Shown here piece by piece: positions 16,788 through 25,533 of a stretch of 64,000 bases of DNA (position 1 is its first letter; every line of letters begins with the position of its first letter). The stretch comes from PALSA-693 sp963780345 (GTDB lineage: Bacteria > Actinomycetota > Acidimicrobiia > Acidimicrobiales > Palsa-688). The stretch spans positions 248,001 to 312,000 of the forward strand of contig CAWABU010000002.1 in NCBI GenBank assembly GCA_963780345.1, written 5' to 3'. The position numbers were made by a program, and so were the translations under genes. The notes beneath the pieces are model-generated. The model did not search any database. It worked only from the letters and a program-made list of their open reading frames with translations, and was not told where the DNA came from.

Positions 16788-17432
16788 CTAGGTGCCGGTA
16801 TCCGGGGGGAGGGCGACCCTCGCCGCTGCGCCTGATGCGACCGGCTCGAGCGCAACCGGGGCGAGCACAACCGGAGCGGGCGCAACCGGAGCGACCGGGG
16901 CCCCGGGTTGGAGGGCACCGGCACTGATCTGGATCGCGGCCCAGTCGATCCACTCGATAAGCGCATCGTAAAACCGCATACCGAATTCGATGGTGAGCCG
17001 GGCCGTCCGGTGAGCGGGACTCTCCGACCAGTCGACCTCGATGACGGCGACCTCCATCTGAGCCCGGTGCTGGACGTACTCCGCTCGGTCCCGGCTGAGC
17101 AGGGCCAGGGCCTCGTCGACCGGTAGCGCCCACAAGCAGAACACGCGCAGCAGGGCCTCGAAGCGTACGGAGTAATCAGGCGCCGTTTCCCGCAACCAGG
17201 ACTGGAGGGCGGCCAGGCCCGATGCCGTCGTCTCGTAGACCTTTTTGCCTCGTGGACCTTCACCGGTTTGCGCGATCAGCCCGGCGGCCGAGAGCTTGGC
17301 CAGCTCCGGGTAGATCTGGCTGTGCTGCGCCGGCCACACGTTGGCCATCGACTCATCGAAGCGCCGGGCCAGGTCGTAGCCGCTCATGGGCTCGCCGGCC
17401 AGCAGGTTGAGCAGGGCGTGGCGGAGTGACAC
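16788..17432 (-). CDS. PadR-family transcriptional regulator
   Basis: PadR-like protein of 214 residues: N-terminal winged helix (LRHALLNLLAGEPMSGYDLARRF ... YPELAKLSAAGLI in two pieces) and a C-terminal helical Vir_C-like part, followed by a low-complexity Pro/Ala/Val tail. The start is taken as GTG 17432, because TAAGAT lies exactly 7 nt before it, with TTGACA 16 bp further up, giving a leaderless promoter; ATG 17462 would sit inside that -35. It is divergent from the efflux pump and very likely represses it, with release by a drug-like ligand. Confidence 0.85.
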   Translation of the reverse strand: MSLRHALLNLLAGEPMSGYDLARRFDESMANVWPAQHSQIYPELAKLSAAGLIAQTGEGPRGKKVYETTASGLAALQSWLRETAPDYSVRFEALLRVFCLWALPVDEALALLSRDRAEYVQHRAQMEVAVIEVDWSESPAHRTARLTIEFGMRFYDALIEWIDWAAIQISAGALQPGAPVAPVAPAPVVLAPVALEPVASGAAARVALPPDTGT

Positions 17433-17439
17433 CAGGGAG

Positions 17440-17484
17440 ATCTTACATGTCGATCTTGACATGTCAAGTCCAGCATGTTTAAGT
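17440..17484. promoter_or_regulatory. Shared palindromic operator and two divergent promoters
   Basis: CTTGACATGTCAAG at 17455-17468 is a perfect 14-bp palindrome. It contains TTGACA on both strands. Leftward: TTGACA (17467-17462), 16 bp, TAAGAT (17445-17440), then 7 nt to the padR GTG. Rightward: TTGACA (17456-17461), 17 bp, TTAAGT (17479-17484), upstream of the pump. Further ACATGT cores lie at 17445-17450 and 17514-17519. PadR proteins bind ATGT/ACAT inverted repeats, so one repressor bound here would shut both -35 boxes. Confidence 0.75.
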
Positions 17485-17532
17485 GTCCAAGGGGACGAGA
17501 CCTGTCAAAGTCAACATGTAAAAGGAGACACC

Positions 17533-19089
17533 ATGCCGTCATGGACGCCTCAGCAGATCCAGTCCCGCCGGTGGGCGACGCTCGGTGTGCTCTGCCTGTC
17601 GCTCCTCATCGTCGTGGTCGACAACACCGTCGTGAACGTCGCCCTGCCGACGCTGGTCCGGCACCTCCATGCGTCGACGACTTCCCTGCAGTGGGTCGTG
17701 GACGCCTACACCCTGACCATGGCCGGGCTGCTGCTCACCCTGGGTAGCCTCGGCGACCGCATCGGCCGCCATCGGATGCTCGCCGGAGGCCTTCTGGTCT
17801 TCGGCGTCGGGTCCGCGCTGGCCGCGACGTCCAACACGCCCGGAGAGCTGATCGCCTGGCGGGTCTTGATGGGTATCGGGGCGGCGGCCATCATGCCCGC
17901 GACCCTGTCCATCCTCACCAACGTCTTCACCGATCCGGCCGAGCGGGCCGGCGCCATCGCCCTCTGGTCCACGGTCGCCGGCCTCGCCGTCGCCATCGGC
18001 CCGACCCTCGGGGGCTGGCTGCTCGAGAACTTCGCGTGGGGCTCGATCTTCGTCGTGAACGTCCCCATCGTCGCCATCGCCCTCGTCGCCGGCTACCTGG
18101 TCGTGCCCCCATCCGCCGATGCCCATCCACGGGCCCTGGATCCGATGGGGGCGGTGCTCTCGATGGCCGGGTTGATCGCCCTGGTCTACGCCATCATCGA
18201 GGCGCCGACCTACGGCTGGCTGAGCCCCGCAACCGTTGGTGTTGGCAGCCTGGGCCTGGTCATCCTGGCCGCCTGGGTGCTGTGGGAGCTGCGCAGCTCA
18301 CACCCGATGGTCGATCTCCGCATCTTCTCCAACGCCCGGTTCAGCGCCGCCAGCTTCGCGGTGACGATGATCTTCTTTGGCCTGTTCGGCTGGCTGTTCC
18401 TCTTCACCCAGCAACTGCAGTTCGTGCTCGGCTACGACGCCTTGCAAGCCGGCGTGCGTGCCCTGCCGTTCGCAGTGACCATGGGGATCGTGTCACCTGC
18501 GGCCGCCCAGCTGGCGGCGCGGATCGGCACCAAGGTGGTGGTGGCCGGCGGATTGGCGATCATGGCTGGTGGCTTCTGGATGGTTTCGCTGTCGACGGTG
18601 CACACGCACTATCCGTATCTCATGATCGCCAGCGTGATCGTGGCCACGGGGATGGCGTTGGCTATGGCGCCAGCGACCGAGTCCATCATGGGCTCGCTGC
18701 CCCCCTCCCAGGCGGGGGTCGGGTCCGCCGTCAACGACACCACTCGTGAGGTCGGCGGCGCGCTCGGAGTCGCCATCATCGGCTCGGTCGCTTCCTCTCT
18801 GTTCGCCACCCGCCTGCACTCCTTCCTGGCTCATGTGCCCGCCCATACCGCAGCCCAGGCGAAGGCCTCCGTCGGGGCGGCGGTCACCATCGGCGGCCAC
18901 ACCCCGGGCCCGGCCGGACAGGCCCTCGTCGATGCGGCTCGCCAGGCGTTTGTGAGCGGGACGGACCGGGCGGTGCTGGTCGCCGCGGCCGCGGCTCTGG
19001 TCGGCTCGCTCGTCGCCATCCGCTTCCTGCCGGCCCGGGCGACCCGCGACGAGATGGCCCTGGCGCCGGCCGAGCTGGCCGAAGCGTGA
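17533..19089 (+). CDS. DHA2-family drug:H+ antiporter (MFS, 14 helices)
   Basis: Major-facilitator efflux pump of 518 residues, EmrB/QacA type. Signature loop GSLGDRIGRHRML lies between helices 2 and 3, and motif C-like GPTLGGWLLENFAWG in helix 5, which marks antiporters. About 14 hydrophobic segments are seen. ATG 17533 has AAGGAG 6 nt upstream; the longer frame from 17386 crosses the operator and was rejected. Divergent from the PadR repressor and overlapping the methyltransferase start at its end (GTGA), so that gene may be coupled to it. Confidence 0.9.
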   Translation: MPSWTPQQIQSRRWATLGVLCLSLLIVVVDNTVVNVALPTLVRHLHASTTSLQWVVDAYTLTMAGLLLTLGSLGDRIGRHRMLAGGLLVFGVGSALAATSNTPGELIAWRVLMGIGAAAIMPATLSILTNVFTDPAERAGAIALWSTVAGLAVAIGPTLGGWLLENFAWGSIFVVNVPIVAIALVAGYLVVPPSADAHPRALDPMGAVLSMAGLIALVYAIIEAPTYGWLSPATVGVGSLGLVILAAWVLWELRSSHPMVDLRIFSNARFSAASFAVTMIFFGLFGWLFLFTQQLQFVLGYDALQAGVRALPFAVTMGIVSPAAAQLAARIGTKVVVAGGLAIMAGGFWMVSLSTVHTHYPYLMIASVIVATGMALAMAPATESIMGSLPPSQAGVGSAVNDTTREVGGALGVAIIGSVASSLFATRLHSFLAHVPAHTAAQAKASVGAAVTIGGHTPGPAGQALVDAARQAFVSGTDRAVLVAAAAALVGSLVAIRFLPARATRDEMALAPAELAEA

Positions 19090-19862
19090 CCTGGCCGTGC
19101 GGGCTGGCTAGGTTCGACTGCGTGCCTGAGCCCAGCCCCGATCACCGCCACGACACCAACGCCGAGATCTGGAAGTCGGACCGCGTCGTCGCGGACTGGG
19201 TTGCGACGAGCGAGGATCGTGAACGATCCCGGACCGACCAGCGCCGGCTGATGGCCGATCTGCTCCCCTTTGGCGAAGACGAGCCGTTTACCTTTGTCGA
19301 CCTCGGCGCCGGCACGGGCGCCGCGGCCCGCGCCATCCTGGACCGCTTCCAACGGGCCTCGGCCATCCTCGCCGACTACTCCCCGCAAATGATGCAGGAA
19401 GGCAGCAAGGCCCTGGCCGCCTACGAGGGTCGCTACTCGTATGTCGAGTTCGACGTCGCCAACGGCCGGTGGCCAACCGCCATCCCGTCCCCGGTCGCGG
19501 CCATGGTCAGCTCACTCTGCGTGCATCATCTCCCCCACCCCCGCAAGCAGGCGTTGTTCGCCGAGATCCTCGCCCGGCTGTCGCCCGGGGGCTGGTTCCT
19601 CAACTTCGATCCGGTTGCCGCCGCCGATCCGGTCGTGGAGGAGGCATGGGAACGGGCCAATGACCGGCAGAACCCGGCAGCCGCAGCCCAGAAAGCGAAC
19701 CGCTCCCCCGAGGAGCAGCAGCGCTACGAGAACCACGTCCGCTACATCCTCCCGCTGGCGCCCCAGCTCGAGTATCTGCAAAGAGCGGGATTCGAGGCCG
19801 TGGATGTGTACTGGAAGCGGCTCGACAACGTCGTGTTCGGCGGCCGGCGGCCGGTCGCCTGA
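19086..19862 (+). CDS. Class I SAM-dependent methyltransferase
   Basis: Methyltransferase of up to 258 residues. SAM motif I FVDLGAGTGAAARAIL is clear, then the acidic strand end ADYSPQMM and SLCVHHLPHPRKQALF. Small-molecule type; substrate unknown. Two starts compete. GTG 19086 overlaps the pump stop by 4 nt. GTG 19122 lies 7 nt after TAGGTT, the leaderless pattern seen elsewhere in this window, and removes an odd Cys/Trp-rich leader. Either could be used. Confidence 0.82.
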   Translation: MTWPCGLARFDCVPEPSPDHRHDTNAEIWKSDRVVADWVATSEDRERSRTDQRRLMADLLPFGEDEPFTFVDLGAGTGAAARAILDRFQRASAILADYSPQMMQEGSKALAAYEGRYSYVEFDVANGRWPTAIPSPVAAMVSSLCVHHLPHPRKQALFAEILARLSPGGWFLNFDPVAAADPVVEEAWERANDRQNPAAAAQKANRSPEEQQRYENHVRYILPLAPQLEYLQRAGFEAVDVYWKRLDNVVFGGRRPVA

Positions 19863-19923
19863 CCGGGCGCCGGAGCCGAGGCCATTGAGCGGCCCATGAG
19901 CAGCGTTGCTACGCTGCGGGTTC

Positions 19924-20799
19924 TTGAAACCTCCCCCTTTTGAATACCGGCTTCCCGATTCGCTCGAGGAAGCGCTGTCGATCATGGCCGAGTACGGCGA
20001 CGAGGCCAGGCCTCTCGCGGGGGGCCAGAGCCTGGTTCCGTTGATGGCCTTCCGGCTGGCCCGACCCGCGGTCCTCGTGGATCTCAACCAGCTGGACGGG
20101 CTGACCTCGGTCGATCTCGACGACCACCGCGTCAACGTCGGCGCCATGGTGCGGGAGAAGGCCGCCGAACGGTCGGACACCCTGACCCGCCAGGTCCCGC
20201 TGCTCGCCAGGGCGCTGCCCTTTATCGGTCATGAAGCCATCCGCACCCGCGGCACCATCGGTGGGAGCATCTCCCACGCCGATCCGGCCGCGGAGCTGCC
20301 CGCCGTCGCCGTGGCGACGGAGGCGCACATCATCGCGACCAGCGAGAAGCGGGGCCGGCGGGACGTGCCGGCCGAGGACTTCTTCGTCACCCACTTCACC
20401 ACCGCGCTCGAACCCGACGAGCTCGTCACCGAGGTCCAGTTCCCGGCCGCGCCGGAAGGAACAGGCGTCGCCTTCCAGGAGGTGGCCCGCCGCCACGGCG
20501 ACTTCGCCATGGTCGGCGTCGCCACCACCCTGCACGTCGCGGACGGGATCATCGATCGGGCCCGGATCGTGTTGACCGGCATGGCCGACAAACCGGTCCG
20601 GGCGCTTGCCGCCGAATCGGTGCTCGTCGGTGGTCCGCCCGCGTCGGCGTCATTCCAAGAGGCGGCTGCGGTGGCGGCACGCGACCTCGACCCACCTTCG
20701 GACCTGCACGGCTCGGCGGCCTACCGCCGCCACGTGGCCAGTGTCCTGGTAGGACGAAGCCTCGAACAGGCCGCCGCGGAGATCGGAGGAAATCGATGA
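19924..20799 (+). CDS. Molybdenum hydroxylase, FAD-binding medium subunit
   Basis: CoxM/CutM-like FAD subunit of 291 residues. The FAD motifs AGGQSLVPLMAFR (about residues 33-45) and TRGTIGGSISHADPAAE (about 104-120) are both present. It passes electrons between the 2Fe-2S subunit and an external acceptor in the three-subunit hydroxylase. TTG 19924 was chosen: it gives the usual family beginning Met-Lys-Pro-Pro-Pro-Phe-x-Tyr and lies 8 nt after TACGCT, suggesting leaderless translation. Its stop overlaps the small-subunit ATG by 4 nt. Confidence 0.9.
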   Translation: MKPPPFEYRLPDSLEEALSIMAEYGDEARPLAGGQSLVPLMAFRLARPAVLVDLNQLDGLTSVDLDDHRVNVGAMVREKAAERSDTLTRQVPLLARALPFIGHEAIRTRGTIGGSISHADPAAELPAVAVATEAHIIATSEKRGRRDVPAEDFFVTHFTTALEPDELVTEVQFPAAPEGTGVAFQEVARRHGDFAMVGVATTLHVADGIIDRARIVLTGMADKPVRALAAESVLVGGPPASASFQEAAAVAARDLDPPSDLHGSAAYRRHVASVLVGRSLEQAAAEIGGNR

Positions 20800-21284
20800 C
20801 CGCCCCCATGGAGATCGAACTGGTCGTCAACGGCCAGTCCCGTCGGGCGACCGCGGAGGCCCGCAAGACGCTCGCCGACTTCCTGCGCGACGACCTCCGC
20901 CTGACGGGCACCCACGTCGGATGTGAGCAGGGCGTGTGCGGCGCGTGCACGGTGCTCCTCGACGGCGAGCCCATTCGTAGCTGCCTGATGTTCGCCGTCC
21001 AGGCGCGCGGTCGCGAAGTGCAGACCATCGAGGGGGTGGCCGTCGACGGCGCCATGAGCCCGCTGCAGCAGGCGCTGTGGGAAAGCCACAGCTTCCAATG
21101 CGGCTTCTGCACCCCCGGATTCGTCATGCAGATCACCGCCCTTTTGGCCGAGAATCCGCAGCCGGACGAAGAGGAGATTCGCGAGGCCCTGTCCGGCAAC
21201 ATCTGCCGGTGCACCGGCTATCAGAGCATCGTCACGGGAGTATTGCGGGCTTCGGGCCGAGAGCTCCCCGCCGCCCATCACTAG
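20796..21284 (+). CDS. Molybdenum hydroxylase, 2Fe-2S small subunit
   Basis: CoxS-like protein of 162 residues with both iron-sulfur clusters. A plant-ferredoxin-type cluster is bound by GCEQGVCGACTVLLDG with a later Cys in RSCLM. The all-helical second cluster is bound by QCGFCTPGF and NICRCTGYQ. It carries electrons from the molybdenum site to the FAD subunit. ATGA overlap with the upstream gene and 10 bp to the large subunit show one operon. Confidence 0.93.
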   Translation: MTAPMEIELVVNGQSRRATAEARKTLADFLRDDLRLTGTHVGCEQGVCGACTVLLDGEPIRSCLMFAVQARGREVQTIEGVAVDGAMSPLQQALWESHSFQCGFCTPGFVMQITALLAENPQPDEEEIREALSGNICRCTGYQSIVTGVLRASGRELPAAHH

Positions 21285-21293
21285 GAGGCACCA

Positions 21294-23642
21294 GTGGTTC
21301 AGCCCATCGCCCAGAGGTACATCGGGTCGCCGATCAAGCGGTCCGAGGACACCCGCATTTTGACCGGAACCGGAAGCTATGTCGACGACATCGCTTTGCC
21401 GGGGATGCTCCACGCCGCCTTCGTGCGCAGCCCCGTCGCCCACGCCCGCATCACGAGCGTCGACACGGCGGCCGCCCGCGAGGCGCCGGGCGTGATCGCG
21501 GTCGTGACCGGCGAGGAGCTCGAGGCCAAGATCGTTCCCGGGCCTACAGGGATAGCCGCCATGATGGGCGGCTCCAGCCTGCAGTACACGACCCTCTGCA
21601 CGGACAAGGTCCGTTTGGTCGGCGATCCCATTGTGATGGTCATCGCCGAGAGCCGGTACGAGGCCGAGGACGCCTGTGAGCTGGTCGAGGTGGACTACGA
21701 CGACCTGCCGGCAGTGGCCTCGGCGGAAGCCGCCATCGACCCCGCCAGCCCCCCCATCTTCGAGAATCACGGCTCCAACGTGCTGGTCGAAAAGCCACCC
21801 GTCGTCTTCGGCGACGTCGACGGCGCCTTTGCCCGGGCCGATCGGGTCGTCACCGCCCACTTGCGCCAGCACCGCCATCAAAACGTCCCGATGGAGGGCC
21901 GGGGTCTGGTCGCCAGCTTCGACCCGGCCACGCAGGAGCTCACCGTCACCGCCGCCACCCAGGGCGTGCACATGGTGCGCTCCACCCTCGCCAACTGTTT
22001 GGGCCTGGAGCCGGACCAGGTCAGGGTGCTGGCCGGCGAGATCGGCGGGTCCTTCGGGCTCAAGTTCGGGGCCAGCCGGGAGGAGGTGGCCGTCGCGGCC
22101 CTCTCCAAGGAGCTGGGCCGACCCGTCAAGTGGACCGAGGACCGCAGCGAGAACCTGACCATCTCGGGCCAGGCCCGGGAGGAGAGCTTCGACGTCGAGG
22201 CGGCCATCACCAACGAGGGTGACATCCTGGCCTTGCGGGTCCAGATGTTGCTCGATTCCGGCGCCTACCCGGGCATGGGCGGGATGGTCGACACCATTAT
22301 GCAGTCCGTGATGCCCGGTCCCTACAAGATGGAGGGGCTGTCCTTCGGGACGACGGTCGCCATCACCAACAAGGCCAGCTACGTGGCCTACCGGGGGCCG
22401 TGGGCGGCCGAGACGTTTGTGCGGGAACGCATGATCAACCTGATCGCCGCCGAGCTGGGCATGGATCCCCTCGAAGTCCGGTTGCGCAATGTGGTCACCC
22501 GGGGCGAGCCACCCCTGCAGATGGTGAATGGTCGCAGCCTGGTCGGGGTGACGGCCCGTGAGTCCCTCGAGCGCATCGCCAAAGTGGTGGACGTAGAGGG
22601 GTTCCGGCGCCGCCAGGAGGCGGCCCGGGCCGAGGGCCGTTACCTCGGGCTCGGTATGGCCACCTACCTCGAAGGTGCTCCCGGCCCGCGCGCCGGTGGC
22701 AACGCCCTCGGGGCGGAGCAGATCCGGGCCAAGCTCGACACCGACGGCACCGTACTGGTCTTTACCGGGCAGATGCCCCACGGCCAGGGCCACCAGACGA
22801 CCTTCGCCCAGATCGTGGCCGACCAGATGGGCGTCCCGTTCGAGAATGTCCGGGTGGTCGTCGGCGATACCAACCTCGTGCCGCCCGGGTTTACCGGCGG
22901 CAGCCGGGCCGCCACCATGGCCGGTGGCGCCTCGCTGCAGGTAGGCCGCCAGCTCCGGGCGCGCGTGCTCGACGCGGCCAGCGAGCTGCTGGAAGCGAGC
23001 CCGGACGACCTCGAAATCACCGAAGGTCGGGTATCGGTCCGCGGCGTGCCGGCCAGCGCCATAGGTCTGGCCGAGGTGGCCGCCGCGGCGGCCGAGGGCC
23101 GCCTTCCCGACCACGTCGATTCGGGCCTGGAGGTCGCCCTCACCTACGACGGCGGCGAGGGCGGCTGGTCAGGGGGAACGCACTGCGCCGAGGTCGAGGT
23201 CGACCCGGGCACGGGCCTGGTACGGATCCTTCGCTACGTGGTGGCCGAAGATTGTGGCGAGCTCATCAACCCGGCCATCGTCGAGGGCCAGGTGCGCGGC
23301 GGGGTCGCCCAGGGCGTCGGTGCGGTGCTGCTGGAGCGGTCCTACTACGACGAGAGCGGACAGTTCCTCTCGGCCAGCTTCATGGACTACCTCCTCCCGA
23401 CGGCCACCGAGGTTCCGCACATCGAGATCGAGCATCTCCAGACCATCCCGCTCGATGCCGACGTCAACTTCCGCGGCGTTGGTGAGGGCGGGATGATCGT
23501 GGCGCCCCCCACCATCTGCAACGCCATCGAGGACGCCATCTCCCCGTTCGGAGCGAAGGTCTACGAGCAACACCTGCCCCCCTCGCGCATCCTGGAGCTC
23601 ATCGGCGCCATCGAACCCGCCGATCCCGTCACCGTCGGCTGA
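21294..23642 (+). CDS. Molybdenum hydroxylase, molybdopterin-binding large subunit
   Basis: Xanthine-oxidase-family large subunit of 782 residues. It begins with the usual IGSPIKRSEDTRILTGTGSYV-like segment and ends with GVGEGGMIVAPPTICNAIEDA, where the Glu of VGEGG is the catalytic base. The active-site loop reads AYRGPWA (about residues 364-370). Form I CO dehydrogenase has AYxCSFR there and form II has AYRGAGR, so CO oxidation is unlikely and an aldehyde, purine or N-heterocycle is a better guess. GTG start with AGGAGG 7 nt upstream. Confidence 0.9.
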   Translation: MVQPIAQRYIGSPIKRSEDTRILTGTGSYVDDIALPGMLHAAFVRSPVAHARITSVDTAAAREAPGVIAVVTGEELEAKIVPGPTGIAAMMGGSSLQYTTLCTDKVRLVGDPIVMVIAESRYEAEDACELVEVDYDDLPAVASAEAAIDPASPPIFENHGSNVLVEKPPVVFGDVDGAFARADRVVTAHLRQHRHQNVPMEGRGLVASFDPATQELTVTAATQGVHMVRSTLANCLGLEPDQVRVLAGEIGGSFGLKFGASREEVAVAALSKELGRPVKWTEDRSENLTISGQAREESFDVEAAITNEGDILALRVQMLLDSGAYPGMGGMVDTIMQSVMPGPYKMEGLSFGTTVAITNKASYVAYRGPWAAETFVRERMINLIAAELGMDPLEVRLRNVVTRGEPPLQMVNGRSLVGVTARESLERIAKVVDVEGFRRRQEAARAEGRYLGLGMATYLEGAPGPRAGGNALGAEQIRAKLDTDGTVLVFTGQMPHGQGHQTTFAQIVADQMGVPFENVRVVVGDTNLVPPGFTGGSRAATMAGGASLQVGRQLRARVLDAASELLEASPDDLEITEGRVSVRGVPASAIGLAEVAAAAAEGRLPDHVDSGLEVALTYDGGEGGWSGGTHCAEVEVDPGTGLVRILRYVVAEDCGELINPAIVEGQVRGGVAQGVGAVLLERSYYDESGQFLSASFMDYLLPTATEVPHIEIEHLQTIPLDADVNFRGVGEGGMIVAPPTICNAIEDAISPFGAKVYEQHLPPSRILELIGAIEPADPVTVG

Positions 23643-23749
23643 CGTCGGTTGGCGGGCACGGGGCTGCCTGCCAACTCGATGAGGAGACGCGCCGCCCCGT
23701 CAGAGCTGGGGCCAGGCGTTTCGACCAGCCAGGACCCGCCCTGGAAGGG

Positions 23750-24916
23750 CTAGGCCAGAGCCGCGTAGGCGGCCGCCTGGAGGTCGCCGTGCACCGGCGG
23801 AGGCACGGGGCTGTCGAACAACCGCTGGGTCAGGACGACAACGGTCAGATCCGGCCCGGGATCCACCCACCAACTGGTACCCAGTCCGCCGTCCCAACCG
23901 AAGGCCCCGGCGTGGGGTCCCTCGGTGACCACCCCCTGGCAGAACGCCCAGCTCCGACCGTCGAGAAAGCCGGCCGCGCTACTCCTCTGCTTCGGGGTCA
24001 GCTGGTCCCGGGTCATCTCGGCCACCGCGCCCGCCGACAGCACGGGCTCCCCGCCGCGCCGGAGCATTCGGGCCAGGGCGAGCAGATCGTCGGCGGTCGA
24101 CACCAGCCCGGCCGCCCCGTCACCGAACACCGGTGGCCGGCTCCACTGGCCGTCCGGTCGATCCCAGACCTGGAGTCCGCCAGGGCTCGCCACGTAGGCA
24201 GTCGCCAGCCGGCTCGGATCCGCAGCCCAGAACGCAGTGTTCGCCATGCCGAGGGGCTCGAAGACCCGGGTGCGAAACACGTCGGCGATCGGCAAGCCGG
24301 CGGCGCGCGACAACACCACCCCGAGAACCGAAGCGCCCGTGTTGTAGAGCCACCGCTCCCCTGGTTGGGCCAACAACGGCAGCGAGCCGAGCGCCGCGAT
24401 CCAGGTGTCGGGATCGGGCTGCTCGTCGGGGTTGGGAGGCCCGAGCGTCGAGAGATGGAGATCGGCGGCGGCGGCCACCACCGGCCAGGGAGCAGGTGCG
24501 GCGAACATGGCCTGCGCCATGCCGAAACCGAACGTGAAGGTGAGGAGGTGGCGCACCGTGATCGGCCGATCGGCCGGAACGGTGTCGTCGAGAGATCCGT
24601 CCATCTGCCGCAGCACCCGGCAGCCGGCTAACTCAGGCAACCACTGGTCCACCGGCTCGTCCAGGACCAGCTTTCCCTCTTCGACGAGGGCGAGCGTGGC
24701 TACCGCGGTCACCGGCTTCGTCGTCGATGCGATACGGAACAGCGAGTCCGGCCGTACGGGTGGCCCCCCGATGGTCAAAGCGCCCCGGGCCTCCACGTGC
24801 ACCTCGTCACCGCAAGCCACCAGAGCCACCAGCCCTGGCACCTTGTCGTCGCCCACGTGGCCGGCGGCGGTCTCGATAAACCGGGCCATGCCTCCTGATG
24901 TCAGACGCTCAGGCAT
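23750..24916 (-). CDS. Serine beta-lactamase-family hydrolase (esterase-like)
   Basis: Class C beta-lactamase fold protein of 388 residues. Nucleophile motif Ser64-Thr-Thr-Lys67 (RIASTTKPVTA) and the tyrosine motif LYNTGASVLG are present. The third motif near GWDGGLGTSWWVDPG has Gly-Gly in place of Lys-Thr-Gly, as in EstB-type esterases. No signal peptide is visible, so it is probably cytoplasmic and an esterase rather than a resistance enzyme. It stands alone, convergent with the molybdenum hydroxylase operon. Confidence 0.82.
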   Translation of the reverse strand: MPERLTSGGMARFIETAAGHVGDDKVPGLVALVACGDEVHVEARGALTIGGPPVRPDSLFRIASTTKPVTAVATLALVEEGKLVLDEPVDQWLPELAGCRVLRQMDGSLDDTVPADRPITVRHLLTFTFGFGMAQAMFAAPAPWPVVAAAADLHLSTLGPPNPDEQPDPDTWIAALGSLPLLAQPGERWLYNTGASVLGVVLSRAAGLPIADVFRTRVFEPLGMANTAFWAADPSRLATAYVASPGGLQVWDRPDGQWSRPPVFGDGAAGLVSTADDLLALARMLRRGGEPVLSAGAVAEMTRDQLTPKQRSSAAGFLDGRSWAFCQGVVTEGPHAGAFGWDGGLGTSWWVDPGPDLTVVVLTQRLFDSPVPPPVHGDLQAAAYAALA

Positions 24917-25023
24917 TCGTGCTCCTCGTCGCGGCTTCCCGCCGTCTACGACGGCGGACCCGCGGCGATCTCATCGCCGTTTGGCGCCCTGACGGTGCTT
25001 CGACCGGGGTTGGATGGAGCCCG

Positions 25024-25524
25024 TCACCCGACGATCGTTCCGTACATATCGCTGAGCGGGTAAGTCAACAGTTCCAGCCGCTCCCCGTCAGGTCCGGGGA
25101 AGTAGGCGGAGGAGCCGTCCACAATCTGGGGGTGGATGCCGGCTGCGTCCAGCTTGGCGACCAGCCGATTCCAGTGCTCCGGCGTGACCGAAATGGCGAT
25201 GTGGTGCAAGCCGCCCAGGACCTCACGGTACGGGGCGAGATCGAGCCCGGGGAAGTCGAAATAGGCCAGGTAGTTGCCATGGCCGACGTCGAAAAACAAA
25301 TGCGTCGAGCCTCGATAGTCCCGATTTTCGAAGAGTTCGACCAGCGGGAATTCGAGGAGGTCCTGGTAGAAATGGATAGTTCGTTCGACATCGCTGCACA
25401 CCAGGGCAAAATGATGGAGGCCGCGGGCCGACGAGGCGGGACGCTCCTCCCGGGAACGCAAGTGGCGCGCCTTGACGGCCTGCCATTCCTCACTGCGGTC
25501 GATCTCACTGCCGTGCTCAGTCAT
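25024..25524 (-). CDS. VOC-family protein (glyoxalase/dioxygenase-like)
   Basis: Single-chain VOC protein of 166 residues. LHHFALVCSDVERTIHFYQDLL is the first beta-alpha module, with His in the metal position, and GGLHHIAISVTPEHW is the second; the last Glu lies in GERLELLTYP. This matches the two-module layout of glyoxalase I or fosfomycin-resistance-like folds. It sits 9 bp downstream of the DUF885 gene on the same strand and may be cotranscribed. Reaction unknown. Confidence 0.78.
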   Translation of the reverse strand: MTEHGSEIDRSEEWQAVKARHLRSREERPASSARGLHHFALVCSDVERTIHFYQDLLEFPLVELFENRDYRGSTHLFFDVGHGNYLAYFDFPGLDLAPYREVLGGLHHIAISVTPEHWNRLVAKLDAAGIHPQIVDGSSAYFPGPDGERLELLTYPLSDMYGTIVG

Positions 25525-25533
25525 GCCTACCCC

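Noticed and set aside
16775..17263. N-terminal extension of the DNA methyltransferase
   Set aside because: This part overlaps the PadR gene on the same strand in another frame and is Arg/Ser-rich noise without homology.
21294..23642. Carbon monoxide dehydrogenase large subunit (CoxL form I)
   Set aside because: The AYxCSFR loop is absent; AYRGPWA is present instead.
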